Shown: piece after piece, positions 30,492 to 39,447 of the stretch
Position numbering within the stretch: position 1 is the first letter of the stretch
Layout of the letters: the number at the start of each line of letters is the position of its first letter
Assembly (NCBI RefSeq): GCF_000231115.1
Contig: NW_006889836.1
Coordinates: 62,001-126,000 of the forward strand
Source: Vittaforma corneae ATCC 50505
Lineage: Eukaryota; Microsporidia; Nosematidae
DNA: 64,000 bases
Direction: 5' to 3'
The notes under the pieces: generated by a model
What the model was told of the DNA's origin: nothing
Database searches by the model: none
The model's input: only the letters and a program-made list of their open reading frames with translations
Program-made: the position numbers and the translations under genes

Positions 30492-31004
30492 CTACAATTC
30501 TTCTAGGCTTCTTTGGGTATATTGTCTTACTTTTTTACAGTATCCTTCTTTGTCATCTCTGTACTGTAACCCTGCATCTTGGTTGGCAGAACTCTCGCAG
30601 TTGGGAGAATTCAATAGACAAACAATACTCATTATAACGCTTTCTGCACTCCGCACTGGCATCCATCTTTCATTTAACTCTTCGTATCCAAAATCATCAT
30701 TTCCCGACTTGTGAAGAATTGATATACAAACGTTTCCATCCTTATCGATATTTGGATGCCACATGGGAGTAAGAAATCTAAATGTTGGTGGCTCTTCAGG
30801 ATACTGAATAGGAAACTTCATTTCGGCCCGGAAAATCCCATTTTCAAAGGGAGTGTCTTTTGGTCCAAAAATAACAACCTCCCATCTATAGATGTCATCG
30901 TTGATTAAACCAACACTAAAATCTTCGTTGTTCTTGTTTGACTCTATTGCCTTTATGTCATTTATAATGAATACTTTGCTCCTGCTTCTTTCATTGCTGG
31001 ACAT
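30492..31004 (-). CDS. UBC7: ubiquitin-conjugating enzyme E2, UBC7/UBE2G-like
   Basis: 170 aa E2. The HPN motif (H83) and catalytic cysteine C93 in GNVCISIL are present, followed by the 13-residue loop insertion ILHKSGNDDFGYEELNERW that marks the UBC7/UBE2G and CDC34 classes; absence of a long acidic tail favours UBC7/UBE2G. UBC7 works at the ER membrane in degradation of misfolded proteins. The membrane RING protein at 26584 is a candidate partner. CCC lies a few bases before the ATG (ATACCCATAA). Confidence 0.9.
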   Translation of the reverse strand: MSSNERSRSKVFIINDIKAIESNKNNEDFSVGLINDDIYRWEVVIFGPKDTPFENGIFRAEMKFPIQYPEEPPTFRFLTPMWHPNIDKDGNVCISILHKSGNDDFGYEELNERWMPVRSAESVIMSIVCLLNSPNCESSANQDAGLQYRDDKEGYCKKVRQYTQRSLEEL

Positions 31005-31381
31005 TTATGGGTATTATTTTCAAAGCCTTTTATTTCAAATTTTAAAACAGTTTATTTGTGAAACTATAGCGAAGGTAAAGCTATTGATGTTTATAACAAA
31101 ACATGAAAGATATTAAGCTAGCTCTATCTAGTGTGGCCTTGTTTTGAGTTTTGGCATACAGTGAAACTCTAGAGAAGATGGATGCAATGATGTTACAAGT
31201 TTATCGCTGCCAATGTTTAGTGGCAAGTCATCTTCAACCAGAAGCCTAGTCTTGACTAATTTATAAAAGATCAATACCACGGAAATAAATGCTTGTGTGT
31301 AAGGGAAGGACTGTAGCCAATAAAGACCATGCAATCCATTGTGCTAGACTGCAGCTCATGAATTGTATTTTTCTGTGACCC
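31005..31381. other. 377 bp divergent intergenic region
   Basis: Between UBC7 (minus) and the Ypt1-like Rab (plus). A minus-strand open frame at 31128-31334 has no ATG. The right edge carries TTTTTCTGTGACCC touching the Rab ATG. Confidence 0.55.
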
Positions 31382-31991
31382 ATGGACAAGTCAGCCCAGT
31401 ACATATTCAAGATAATTCTAATTGGAGACAGTGGTGTGGGGAAAACTAGCTTAATGACTAGATTTACAGACAAGAGCTATAAGCCATCGAGCTCAGCAAC
31501 CATTGGAGTAGATTTTAAAATTAAGACAATTGACTTGAATGGTACCAAAGTTAAGCTTCAGATCTGGGACACGGCAGGCCAAGAAAGATTCAGAGCCGTG
31601 GTTTCTAACTATTATAGAGGTGCACATGGTATATTTGTTGTGTTTGACATGTTAAATAAGACCTCTTTTGATCATCTGTCCGAGTGGTTGGCAGAGCTAG
31701 AGAAGAAAAATGCTACAAATACTGCTGAAATAATGGTTTTGGGCAACAAAGTCGATGATCAAGAAAACGTATGCATCAATGAAGAAGAAATAACATCGTT
31801 CTTGGACAAGAATAATATTCCAAAGTCACACTTTGTTCAGGTCAGTGCAAGGGAAAATATTAGAGTTGAAGAAAGTTTCCTGGAGCTTACGAGAAAGTTA
31901 AGTTGAGAAGTGCGGTGCAGCAAACGTCAAGTCAAACGTCAAATCGAAGCTTTTGTTGAGGGAGCCTTTGAAAAGAAATTCATGTTGTTAG
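31382..31991 (+). CDS. YPT1: Rab GTPase, Ypt1/Rab1-like, with C-terminal frameshift
   Basis: Small GTPase for early secretory traffic. Motifs: P-loop GDSGVGKT, TIGVDFKIKT, WDTAGQERFRAV, LGNKVDD and SAREN. The uninterrupted frame stops at 31906 after LTRKLS without any cysteine, so it would not be prenylated. In the +1 frame a tail (CGAANVKSNVK..LKRNSCC) runs to a TAG at 31989-31991 and ends in CC exactly as Rabs do. The +1 frame is closed by TAA at 31899-31901, so the shift must lie within 31901-31906; one surplus base there explains it. The ATG follows GTGACCC directly. Confidence 0.88.
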
Positions 31992-32279
31992 ACATTAGAG
32001 CATCATTGATCCTGTATTTGGCACTGCCAAAGACCTAAATACATTCAATCTACTGGCCTGTTAGCTTAATGCATTGTAGCTTAGTATGGTGTGTGGCGGC
32101 TTTTATTTCTATATACAAATGTATTGAATAATGAGTGCTAACTCACTGGTTATTTTCATAATTCAGGACACTTAATTTTACTCAATATCAGGCCGAGTAG
32201 CTGCGATGCTTATACTGTAAAACCTTGGCAAACATGCTTATTTGGCATCATAATTTTTCATTTGCAGCTTATCCCTCAA

Positions 32280-33023
32280 ATGAAGAGTGCTGTTGAAAAG
32301 GCAGTCCAAATATCCCAAAAATTTCTGTCGAACGTTTATTTTGAGCTTGGAAAGGATCCTGAACTGAGTAAAAGCATTATAAAACTAAAGCATCAACTGT
32401 TTGATAATCCAGTGGTTAAATCCATTTACAAAGGTCTACAGCTTTCAGAATATTTTATTGCGAACTCGCTGAAAGACTACTGTTCAGCACCCAGACCAAG
32501 CACAAATGTGGATAAATTCTTTGAAAGAGCATTCAATATTCCTCAGTACTATGGCGGAGTCCGAGACGTCATTGGGCCACACGCTCTTAGCAATATATTT
32601 GAGCCGCTAAACTACCTTTCTAATTCAAGGGTCTACAAGGACTATAAAGTTCTCCAAAAAATTGAAAATAGAATCATTCCTGAAATTTTAAAAAGACTTT
32701 TTGGCTTCAAAGAATTGGATAATACAACAAAGGAAACGGACGAATCTCTAAAACATCTCAAAGAATATATTTTTAATCAGGAGAGAGATTGGACTGACAA
32801 GGAAATTATCCTTGAGGACATAAGGTCAGTTGAGACAGAGTCGGTCAATGTTAAAAACCTTAAAAAGACAGTTAAGTGTAGTTTTGAATTATCGGTTATT
32901 CTTTCTGGTGTCCACAATGATAAGAGAAAGAATTTGAGAGAGTCGTTTAGTTGTTCATTTGATTTTATCAATGAAAATGGGCGATGGATTGCTTCCAATT
33001 TCTCATTTAGTCCCTTTAACTAG
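32280..33023 (+). CDS. hypothetical protein, weak Tim44-like C-terminal pattern
   Basis: 247 aa; not recognised with confidence. The N-terminal third is helical (AVEKAVQISQKFLSNVYFEL). The C-terminal third alternates acidic helices with beta strands (EIILEDIRSVETESVNVKNL, KCSFELSVILSG, SFSCSFDFINENGRWIASNF), recalling the NTF2/Tim44-like fold where a final W precedes the last strand. If correct it would be a mitosome import factor, but this is speculation. There is no transit peptide or membrane segment. The start is the ATG at 32280, behind TTATCCCTCAA; the frame opens at a TTG six codons earlier. Confidence 0.6.
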   Translation: MKSAVEKAVQISQKFLSNVYFELGKDPELSKSIIKLKHQLFDNPVVKSIYKGLQLSEYFIANSLKDYCSAPRPSTNVDKFFERAFNIPQYYGGVRDVIGPHALSNIFEPLNYLSNSRVYKDYKVLQKIENRIIPEILKRLFGFKELDNTTKETDESLKHLKEYIFNQERDWTDKEIILEDIRSVETESVNVKNLKKTVKCSFELSVILSGVHNDKRKNLRESFSCSFDFINENGRWIASNFSFSPFN

Positions 33024-33371
33024 CGTAAAGTAATGTAAATTGCCAAGAATTTTCGTAGAACATTTACTCAAATAAAAGTCATTGTAGAGCAGCGGCGATT
33101 CAGCACAAATGCTGTCTTAATATGATGATGGTTAAAATCCAATGCTGGAGATAACCCCAATAAACTCTGCACTAATTCTCGTAAATGTGCTGGCAAGCTC
33201 CTTTCTTTGACAGAAAGCAGATTAACACGAATGCTGACTAGATAGAAAAGACTTTCTGTCAAAGCTTATTTTGGGATAATAAAGGGCTATTTATAAACAC
33301 TGATTCTGAAACCATGCCATATGCTCTAATAATAAAACTAAAGTAATACAATAACAGTGCGGATGTTTAAT
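33024..33371. other. 348 bp intergenic region with a 13 bp perfect inverted repeat
   Basis: Holds the inverted repeat at 33205-33264, a small hairpin CAGCAcaaaTGCTG near 33099-33112, and a TGATGA/CTGA pair (33122-33127, 33234-33237) that weakly recalls C/D box spacing. Downstream the coiled-coil gene ends at 33372. Confidence 0.5.
33205..33264. repeat. perfect 13 bp inverted repeat, 34 nt spacer
   Basis: Arms CTTTGACAGAAAG (33205-33217) and CTTTCTGTCAAAG (33252-33264) are exact reverse complements. It sits between two convergent genes. It could form a stem in either transcript's 3' region. Confidence 0.85.
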
Positions 33372-33836
33372 TTATAGTAGACCTTTTAGCTTTTCACTAC
33401 TCTGTTCAACTAGACCCTCACCCATTCCCTGAAGCTTCTCAAACTCTGTCTTGTATATTTTTCTTTGATCTGATCGTATTTGATCGTATCTCTCATTTTG
33501 TAATTGAATTAATCTTTCAATCTCCATTTTAATTTCACCTATCTTTTCAATAACAGAATCGCTCTCAAATCTTCTGAACACTTCATTGATGTTCTGTATT
33601 TTTCGCTTCATCCTAGCTATCCTCTCATTTTGCTCATTGACTTTTTCTTCCATTTTCTTTAGTAGCCTACTTGACTTCTTTTTCAAATCCTGTTTTTCTC
33701 GTCGGATGGCATGGTCAGTAGAAGCACACAAGTCCTTGTACTTGTGATCTATCTGCGTCGTGATATTGTGAAGAAGTGTGTTGCTCTTCTTTTCTATTTT
33801 CCTGTTCAGCTCTTTAATTTTTTGTTCAATTTTCAT
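33372..33836 (-). CDS. coiled-coil protein of unknown function
   Basis: 154 aa, nearly all charged helix with heptad spacing (KIKELNRKIEKKSNTLL, REKQDLKKKSSRLLKKMEEK, RIARMKRKIQNI, IGEIKMEIERLIQLQNE). No globular domain, signal peptide or membrane span. Size and composition would suit a kinetochore, SNARE-regulator or spindle-pole component; nothing in the sequence decides. It is convergent with the gene at 32280. The ATG at 33836 has no CCC signal close by. Confidence 0.6.
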   Translation of the reverse strand: MKIEQKIKELNRKIEKKSNTLLHNITTQIDHKYKDLCASTDHAIRREKQDLKKKSSRLLKKMEEKVNEQNERIARMKRKIQNINEVFRRFESDSVIEKIGEIKMEIERLIQLQNERYDQIRSDQRKIYKTEFEKLQGMGEGLVEQSSEKLKGLL

Positions 33837-34083
33837 TGTTTATGCACATACAGCATCAATTTAATAAATCAGGACATAATATACTTTATTTATGCAACTC
33901 TCTTTAAAACAAAGAATAAAACTGCATAGGTAATTTAAAAGAGACAAACTTCAGTTAGACCTATTGAGACTTATTTGTCCAACGCATCAAGACCCGTCAA
34001 GCATTGCCATATCTTTAGTAATATGCCAATGATTTAATTTTTCCTATCTTCAACACTGCACATTACTTTAAGGTAGAGCTTTA

Positions 34084-34254
34084 TTAGTTTGCTGTCTTTG
34101 TGTACTGCCATGCTCCTTCTTTTTCTATAAAACTCCATAGCTTTATCAAAGCAGCCGTTTTTCGAATGTTGTCTTGGCTAAAGCCAGTCCGTTTCTTTAA
34201 TAGCTCAACATGATTCTGTGTGAGCACAGCCCGCTCACCAGCCCTATTGCACAT
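34084..34254 (-). CDS. doubtful small open frame, 56 codons
   Basis: Starts MCNRAGERAVLTQNHVELL and continues KKRTGFSQDNIRKTAALIKL to a TAA. Composition looks protein-like, and the frame is open a few codons upstream (VIAAVF). It may be the C-terminal exon or a fragment of a broken gene. No homology is claimed. Confidence 0.22.
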   Translation of the reverse strand: MCNRAGERAVLTQNHVELLKKRTGFSQDNIRKTAALIKLWSFIEKEGAWQYTKTAN

Positions 34255-34865
34255 AAATACTGCCGCAATAACTCAATTTGTAAACTGATGTACCTAGCGA
34301 TTCAAATTACCACGACTTGTAATATCTTAGTATGCATTTTGTGAGGACCACAAGGTAAGTGTTACAGTGCTCTGTACGTCATGCTAGAGATATTCTAAGC
34401 ATTAATGAATAATTCTTGAGTCTTTAGATTCAAAATTAAGACTGTTCCAAATTTTCTTCCGGTCCAGCGATATCCTGACTACTATATTTGTGAATTGATG
34501 AATTGTTATTACTAGACAACCAAGTATAGACCACCAGATGTTGATCCTACCGTTGCAGCCCACTATCATTTTTGAGCTCTACAATCTGCCGCAGATGCAT
34601 ACTCTGGATCCTGCTCGGACTAAATAAATAAAAACATAGTTAATTTTGATGGTTGGAACATGTTTATCCATATAATACTGCGACGACCGGATGTGTGCCT
34701 CTTTAATCTGTCAATGTTTAACCGAAGCTAGTACCTTAGTATTCAAAATGTGTATAAATTTACAATGTATTTAAACAAATGATTTTGTATAAGCTCACCG
34801 GCGTATGCATAGACAATTAGTAGTTTCCTATCGTCTTGTTTGCTGTGGCTTCCTAGTGAAACTTT

Positions 34866-34895
34866 GAAAATTTTGTTAAAAATTTTTCACCCTGC
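34866..34895 (+). promoter_or_regulatory. start signal of uS17: two AAATTTT blocks and CCC
   Basis: Two A-run/T-run blocks (GAAAATTTTG and AAAAATTTTT) are followed by CACCC four bases before the ATG. The other ribosomal protein gene in the window (eL27) has the same doubled arrangement. Confidence 0.65.
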
Positions 34896-35372
34896 ATGGT
34901 TGAGGTTATTGTAAAGAACAAAGTATTTCCAAGACAAAAACAAGTTGCGGTTGCCCCATATGCAACTGAGGAAGAAAAACTAAAAACAAGATTCTGCAAG
35001 GAGACTGCTGGCAACTATAAAGCACCAGAGACAGCAATTAATGCTACCTACTATGACAGAAAATGTCCATTCACCGGGGAAGTAAATGTTCGTGGAAGAA
35101 TCTTCAAAGGAAAAGTTATAAAGATGAAAGCAGAGAAGACGATTGTTGTCCGAATTGATTATCTCCATTATGATTCTAAGTATAAGCGTTTTGCTAGAAG
35201 AAACAGCAAGATTAACGTTCATCTTTCACCATGCTTCCTTGGATTGGTCAATCTGGGTGATACCGTTGTGTGTGGTGAGACCAAACCGTTGTCCAAGACC
35301 AAGTCTTCTGCTGTTATTGGTGTTGAAAAGGCTGAGGATACCAAGTCCATTAAGGTCTTTAGAAAGCCTTAA
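34896..35372 (+). CDS. RPS11: 40S ribosomal protein uS17 (S11)
   Basis: Small-subunit ribosomal protein, 158 aa, close to the human length of 158. Conserved core: YDRKCPFTGEVNVRGRIFKG, KAEKTIVVRIDYLHYDSKYKRF, NVHLSPCFL and the GETKPLSKTKS segment. No intron is needed: the coding frame runs from the ATG behind CACCCTGC to the stop. AATAAA occurs just after the stop (TAAATGAATAAAAC). Confidence 0.95.
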   Translation: MVEVIVKNKVFPRQKQVAVAPYATEEEKLKTRFCKETAGNYKAPETAINATYYDRKCPFTGEVNVRGRIFKGKVIKMKAEKTIVVRIDYLHYDSKYKRFARRNSKINVHLSPCFLGLVNLGDTVVCGETKPLSKTKSSAVIGVEKAEDTKSIKVFRKP

Positions 35373-35582
35373 ATGAATAAAACTTAGTTAAGAAATTTTG
35401 ACTAAACTTTTAATTGAGCGTGTGGAATTGGATGAAATGGTGTTGTTTTATAATATTATCTGTACTTTGTTTCTTGAATAAAGCCTGGCACAGATTCTTT
35501 TATCGGTGGTGAATTACCATTTAGGTATAGCTTTTAAGTGAACCTGCATCGATAGGAAATTTATTAAAATCGCATTCTTTGT

Positions 35583-35765
35583 CTATCCTCTTTCATACTT
35601 ATTCTTATGCTTGCATCCCGAATGGTCCTTGGAACGAAAAATACAACACACCTTGGAGCTCTTTTTGTTTAAACGCTCATTGTCTACGGTGTCTTCTGTC
35701 CATGTGACTTGCTTTTTTCTCTTCAGCTTTACTTTTTGTATAGTTTGTGTGATTGTGATACTCAT
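35583..35765 (-). CDS. YPI1: type 1 phosphatase inhibitor YPI1/PPP1R11-like, 60 aa
   Basis: A tiny protein carrying the whole signature of inhibitor-3: KKQVTWTEDTVDNERLNKKS followed by KVCCIFRSKD. This matches the PP1-binding VxW motif and the DNE..+.SSK.CCI block of human PPP1R11 and yeast Ypi1 (155 aa). Only the core is kept. The family binds PP1 with Sds22 and guides its nuclear function. The ATG at 35765 follows TTTTTCCTTCTCC. It is divergent from the tRNase Z gene, 157 bp away. Confidence 0.86.
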   Translation of the reverse strand: MSITITQTIQKVKLKRKKQVTWTEDTVDNERLNKKSSKVCCIFRSKDHSGCKHKNKYERG

Positions 35766-35922
35766 GTAAGGAGAAGGAAAAACATGGTCTTAAATTTCAA
35801 CAAATTTCTTGCACAGCAAAAATAGAACACACATATTAAAGAGCATAAGTTTTGTTAATAAAGTACCTCAGGCATCCCAAACTGAGTTTTGGCCGACTTT
35901 ACTCACTTTTTCATTGTTGCCC

Positions 35923-37826
35923 ATGCTAATTTCTTTGAAGTTCATCAGCTCAAAATCTGGAAAATCCTTGGCACTCAAGATCGAAGACAAGACGTATCTT
36001 TTCAATCTGTTTGAAGGATTTCAAAGATACTCAATTCAAGAACAGTTCAGTTTGGTTTCTGTAGATTCTATTTTTCTGTCATCCAAAAGCAACATTTCTG
36101 GTCTAATTGGCACATATCTGACAATTGGTGAGTCATCAAAGACAAATCTAAACATTGTTTCCAACTTCAATACCGATTTCTTTCTGGTTTACAAATATGC
36201 TATCTCTCCCACGTTGAATCTTACGTTTTTGTCCGAATTCAAAGACGAGTTTATTTCTGTCAAAATGTTTGATTGGAACGGTATTACAAATTTTATTATA
36301 GCATTACCAGAAATAAAAGGAACTCTGCACCCAGAGAGAGTGCCGCCGCATATTCCAAAGAGACTATACAAAAAGCTTATTTCAGATGGGTTTTTGGAGG
36401 TGGAGGATGTGATATATAAGTTCTCAAATTTCTCTGATCCAGGTATCATTTTGAATGACATCTGTCTAGTTTTTAGCGAAATCGGCACTGAGGAAAGGCT
36501 GGATGGAGGTATTGCCACGCTAATAGAAAACATACAGTGTTTTTTCTGTTTTACGAAGAGTAGTTATGCGTATTTTTCTAAGCATTATTCACAGATCAGG
36601 AAATCATCTTTGGTTGATAGCAATCTGTCGTGGGATAAACCATTACCAAACAATGTAAAGTTCCTTGGCAGTGTTGGTTTGTCTAAAAACATAGATGAGC
36701 CATCTAATAGTTTAAAGGAACTGTCCAATGATCTACATGAACAGTCTAGTAATAATTTTTCTGGTGTATTTTACGTTTCAGACAACAGATTTGTAGAATA
36801 TGAAGATTTCTATTTAGAACAAAAGTCTTTGAGTCAAAATGATCAAAGATACTTACTTCCATCTTCGGAAAGCACAATTCACACAGAAAATTGGAATAAT
36901 AATAACAATAGTGTTATTGAAGCTGGTTATTCGCTAACTTTTGACAAAAAAAAGGTTTTCATTTATGTAAAAAACCACATCAAACTCCAGATAGGGTTAG
37001 TTACCAGTCTTCATATCCGTGTATTGAATTTCTTGGCACAGGATGTGCAATTCCCTCCAAATATAGGAATGTTTCTTCAATACTTTACCAAAATTCTCAA
37101 TCTGCTGTTCTTTTTGATTGTGGAGAGGATACATTAACACAGATCATCAGACTTCATGGTAGCTTGGAAGTACTGGAAAAGTTGAAATTGATCTACATTT
37201 CCCATTCTCATGCAGATCATATGCTTGGAATAGCTAGTATTGTGAAAAGGATTTCGCATTCCCTGCTAATAATAGCACCTAATGATGTAAAGGATTATTT
37301 GAACTATTTTGACATAAATGTTAATGAAATGGAGGTCAGTGAGAACATTTGCCTTGATGGAAAAGTTGGGTTTATTTCTACGAATTTTTTAAAGGCCAAG
37401 GAGAGGGAATTTTACAAGCGTTTTCGATCTGATAGTACCAGCTGGAACGACTATGTTCAGAGAATAAAGTTTGAAAAGTTTAATATTGTACTGTGTGGAT
37501 GCGAGCACTCAAAAACATCGACTTCTATAGGCGTAATGGATACAGTCACTGGAAAAAGTTTCTCATATAGTGGAGATACGATGCCATCGCCTCTTTTTGC
37601 ATTTATTTCACAGGATTTTGATGTGATGATACATGAATCAACATTCGCGAAGGATCAGATAGACTTGGCGAGAAAAACAGGCCATTCAACAAATGAAGAA
37701 GCAAGGGAGATATTCAGAATCTCAAATAGCAGAACATTACTACTAACGCACTTTTCTAACAGAAACGAAATGAGCAGCATTGCTGACGATTGTGTAAGTG
37801 ATTTTTTCCGCTATACGTTTAAATAG
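35923..37826 (+). CDS. TRZ1: long-form tRNase Z (ELAC2/TRZ1), frameshifted
   Basis: Endonuclease that removes 3' trailers from pre-tRNAs. The N-terminal half is the degenerate lactamase domain (LKFISSKSGKSLALKIEDK, LFNLFEGFQRYS). The C-terminal half has the active metallo-beta-lactamase motifs: FLGTGCAIPSKYRNVS, SHSHADHMLG (HxHxDH), YSGDTMPSP and LTHFSNR. The first frame runs to 37137, but from about 36963 the C-terminal domain is in another frame and continues to 37826. One missing base, probably in the A6 run at 36969-36974 or the A8 run just before, reconnects them. TTGTTGCCC immediately precedes the ATG at 35923; the frame opens earlier only at TTG. Total about 634 aa against 838 in yeast. 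Confidence 0.9.
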
Positions 37827-38006
37827 AGTCAATGTTGCAATCAAGCTTTTAAGGAGATCTATTTGTGATCAAATCTGAAAGCAGATTTCATGGATAAATT
37901 CTATTAGAAGTATAAGAAAACATAGTAAAATAATGCATTCTCCTTGTTTTAGCCAAATAGATTAATGCTATGCCAGTTTAATATAGAATTCGTATTTTGA
38001 TTCAAT

Positions 38007-38966
38007 TTATTGAACTTCTGCCCGAATACTGCCATTATGCTCACCAATTCTCTTTTGGATTCTGCTTATTTTGTCTTGGTACTCTTTAATCTTCTTCTCA
38101 ATTCTTTCCTTAGTTGCTATTATCTCTTTGTCTGTAGAGTTCATTATGAGACGAGAAACCCTATAGTTATCATAGTATTGGTCAGTCTCTTTGATCAAGT
38201 CAATGGCACTTTTTTCAATTATTAGTCTTTTGAGTATTATGAAATCATTCGTCTGTGTGTTGAAAGATGTAGGCATCCATTCGGAGTTTTTCAGAGAATC
38301 ACTATCCCTCATTTCTGAAAATATCATAAATGGGGCTTCCGCCTGTCCTTCGATGTCTTCGAAAAATGGAATATTACTAGCTTTAAGTAATCTTCTGATG
38401 CATGTCTTTAAGACTAAGACCTGGTCCCTGCTGACTAAATCAGACTTTGCAATTATTGGAACAATCGTACAGTGTGGCGAAATATGCCTGAGTGTTTCAA
38501 GATCGGGTTTCTTTATTGTAAATATAGGCTCTAAAAAGTAGAAGCAGACATGTATTCTCCTATCATCGATCATACTTCGGGTCTGTTCCTTGAACTTTTG
38601 ATGATAATCATTGAAATTAGATTCAAGTATGTCAATGATGGGTTTATAGCAGTCTCTGTTATCAACGCAATCTCCAATTCCATCAACCTCTGTAATATTC
38701 AGCCTAATCGTGAATCCGTTCTCCCTGATCTCAAAAGAAGATGTCTGGATATTGCATTTGGATTCTGTAGCCCAGAATGGGTTATCATATGGGCAATCAA
38801 ATGGCTGCTTTTTTATGACCTTGGTCTCTAGCAACTTATTAAGGAAGGTGGTCTTTCCCAATCCATGGGAACCAACAACCATTATGTTAAAGTTGCATCC
38901 ATGGAATGAAAACTCGTTGTGCAGTAGATTTGGAAGGTTTGAAACACCTACTGTGCTATTTTGCAT
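38007..38966 (-). CDS. septin
   Basis: GTP-binding cytoskeletal protein of 319 aa that forms filaments at the cell cortex or division site. Seen: P-loop VVGSHGLGKTTF, TEVDGIGDCVDN (G3, DxxG), a KRIHVCFYF-type stretch RRIHVCFYFLEP, G4 IAKSD, and the septin unique element near the end of the G domain (DSLKNSEWMP). A short coiled coil follows (KERIEKKIKEYQDKISRIQK). Which of the yeast classes it matches is unclear. The ATG at 38966 lies 47 bp from the divergent SNARE gene's ATG. Confidence 0.9.
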   Translation of the reverse strand: MQNSTVGVSNLPNLLHNEFSFHGCNFNIMVVGSHGLGKTTFLNKLLETKVIKKQPFDCPYDNPFWATESKCNIQTSSFEIRENGFTIRLNITEVDGIGDCVDNRDCYKPIIDILESNFNDYHQKFKEQTRSMIDDRRIHVCFYFLEPIFTIKKPDLETLRHISPHCTIVPIIAKSDLVSRDQVLVLKTCIRRLLKASNIPFFEDIEGQAEAPFMIFSEMRDSDSLKNSEWMPTSFNTQTNDFIILKRLIIEKSAIDLIKETDQYYDNYRVSRLIMNSTDKEIIATKERIEKKIKEYQDKISRIQKRIGEHNGSIRAEVQ

Positions 38967-39013
38967 GGATCAGAAACAAGGATAGAATATATTTGAGGCA
39001 AAACAAATAAACA

Positions 39014-39300
39014 ATGGATGACACGCTAATTGAAATAGCGCAGAATGAAGTAGGATTGATAAATGAAGAATTGGACATGCAAACAGAGAAATATATGAAT
39101 TTGCAAAAGAAGCTGGGAAGAACAGTGAGATTTTGCACAGAAACAGAATTTTATTGGACAAACTGAAAGAGGCAACTCAGATGAGAGGAATACTGAAGTT
39201 TGTCTGTACTATTGTTTTAGCTGTGATTATTGTGCTTGGTGTTCTAAATTACCAAGTCATGGACAATATAGCCAGAAACCTAATCAGTAAAACTAGCTAG
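39014..39300 (+). CDS. tail-anchored Q-SNARE-like protein, frameshifted
   Basis: The first frame (39014-39163) gives MDDTLIEIAQNEVGLINEEL then DMQTEKYMNLQKK, with heptad hydrophobics and a glutamine where the SNARE zero layer should be. It then stops early. In another frame the sequence continues as SEILHRNRILLDKLKEATQM and ends with a single hydrophobic C-terminal anchor (ILKFVCTIVLAVIIVLGVL) and a short tail, stopping at 39300. Joined, this is a Qc-type SNARE of about 95 aa with no N-terminal domain. One missing base in the region 39067-39160, for example in the GGG at 39115-39117, reconnects the frames. No GT-AG intron fits the frame. Divergent from the septin gene. Confidence 0.7.
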
Positions 39301-39447
39301 CCATGTTGATAGTAAAGCTTAAATAAACTTGCACAGTTAGAGCTATCTTGTGGCAATTTGGTTTTTTGGTGTATTGACAACCTTACCAGCAACATGTTTT
39401 GGTGGATGTTTTAGAATCCAAATATAATAAAAATGGCTATTTAAATC

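Larger units (their letters stand above)
33837..34895. other. 1.06 kb region without a convincing gene
   Basis: One of the longest empty stretches. The only frame worth noting is on the minus strand at 34084-34254 (56 aa). The right end is the uS17 promoter. No tRNA cloverleaf, rRNA piece or repeat was found by eye. A gene broken by frameshifts could hide here. Confidence 0.45.

Noticed and set aside
31128..31334. minus-strand open frame upstream of the Ypt1-like gene
   Set aside because: It has no ATG near its beginning, no homology and no start signal.
34296..34315. GATTCAAAT as a tRNA B-box
   Set aside because: No acceptor stem, anticodon arm or A-box could be fitted around it.
39126..39141. 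possible 16 nt GT-AG intron in the SNARE gene
   Set aside because: Removing it does not bring the two coding frames into register; a one-base indel does.
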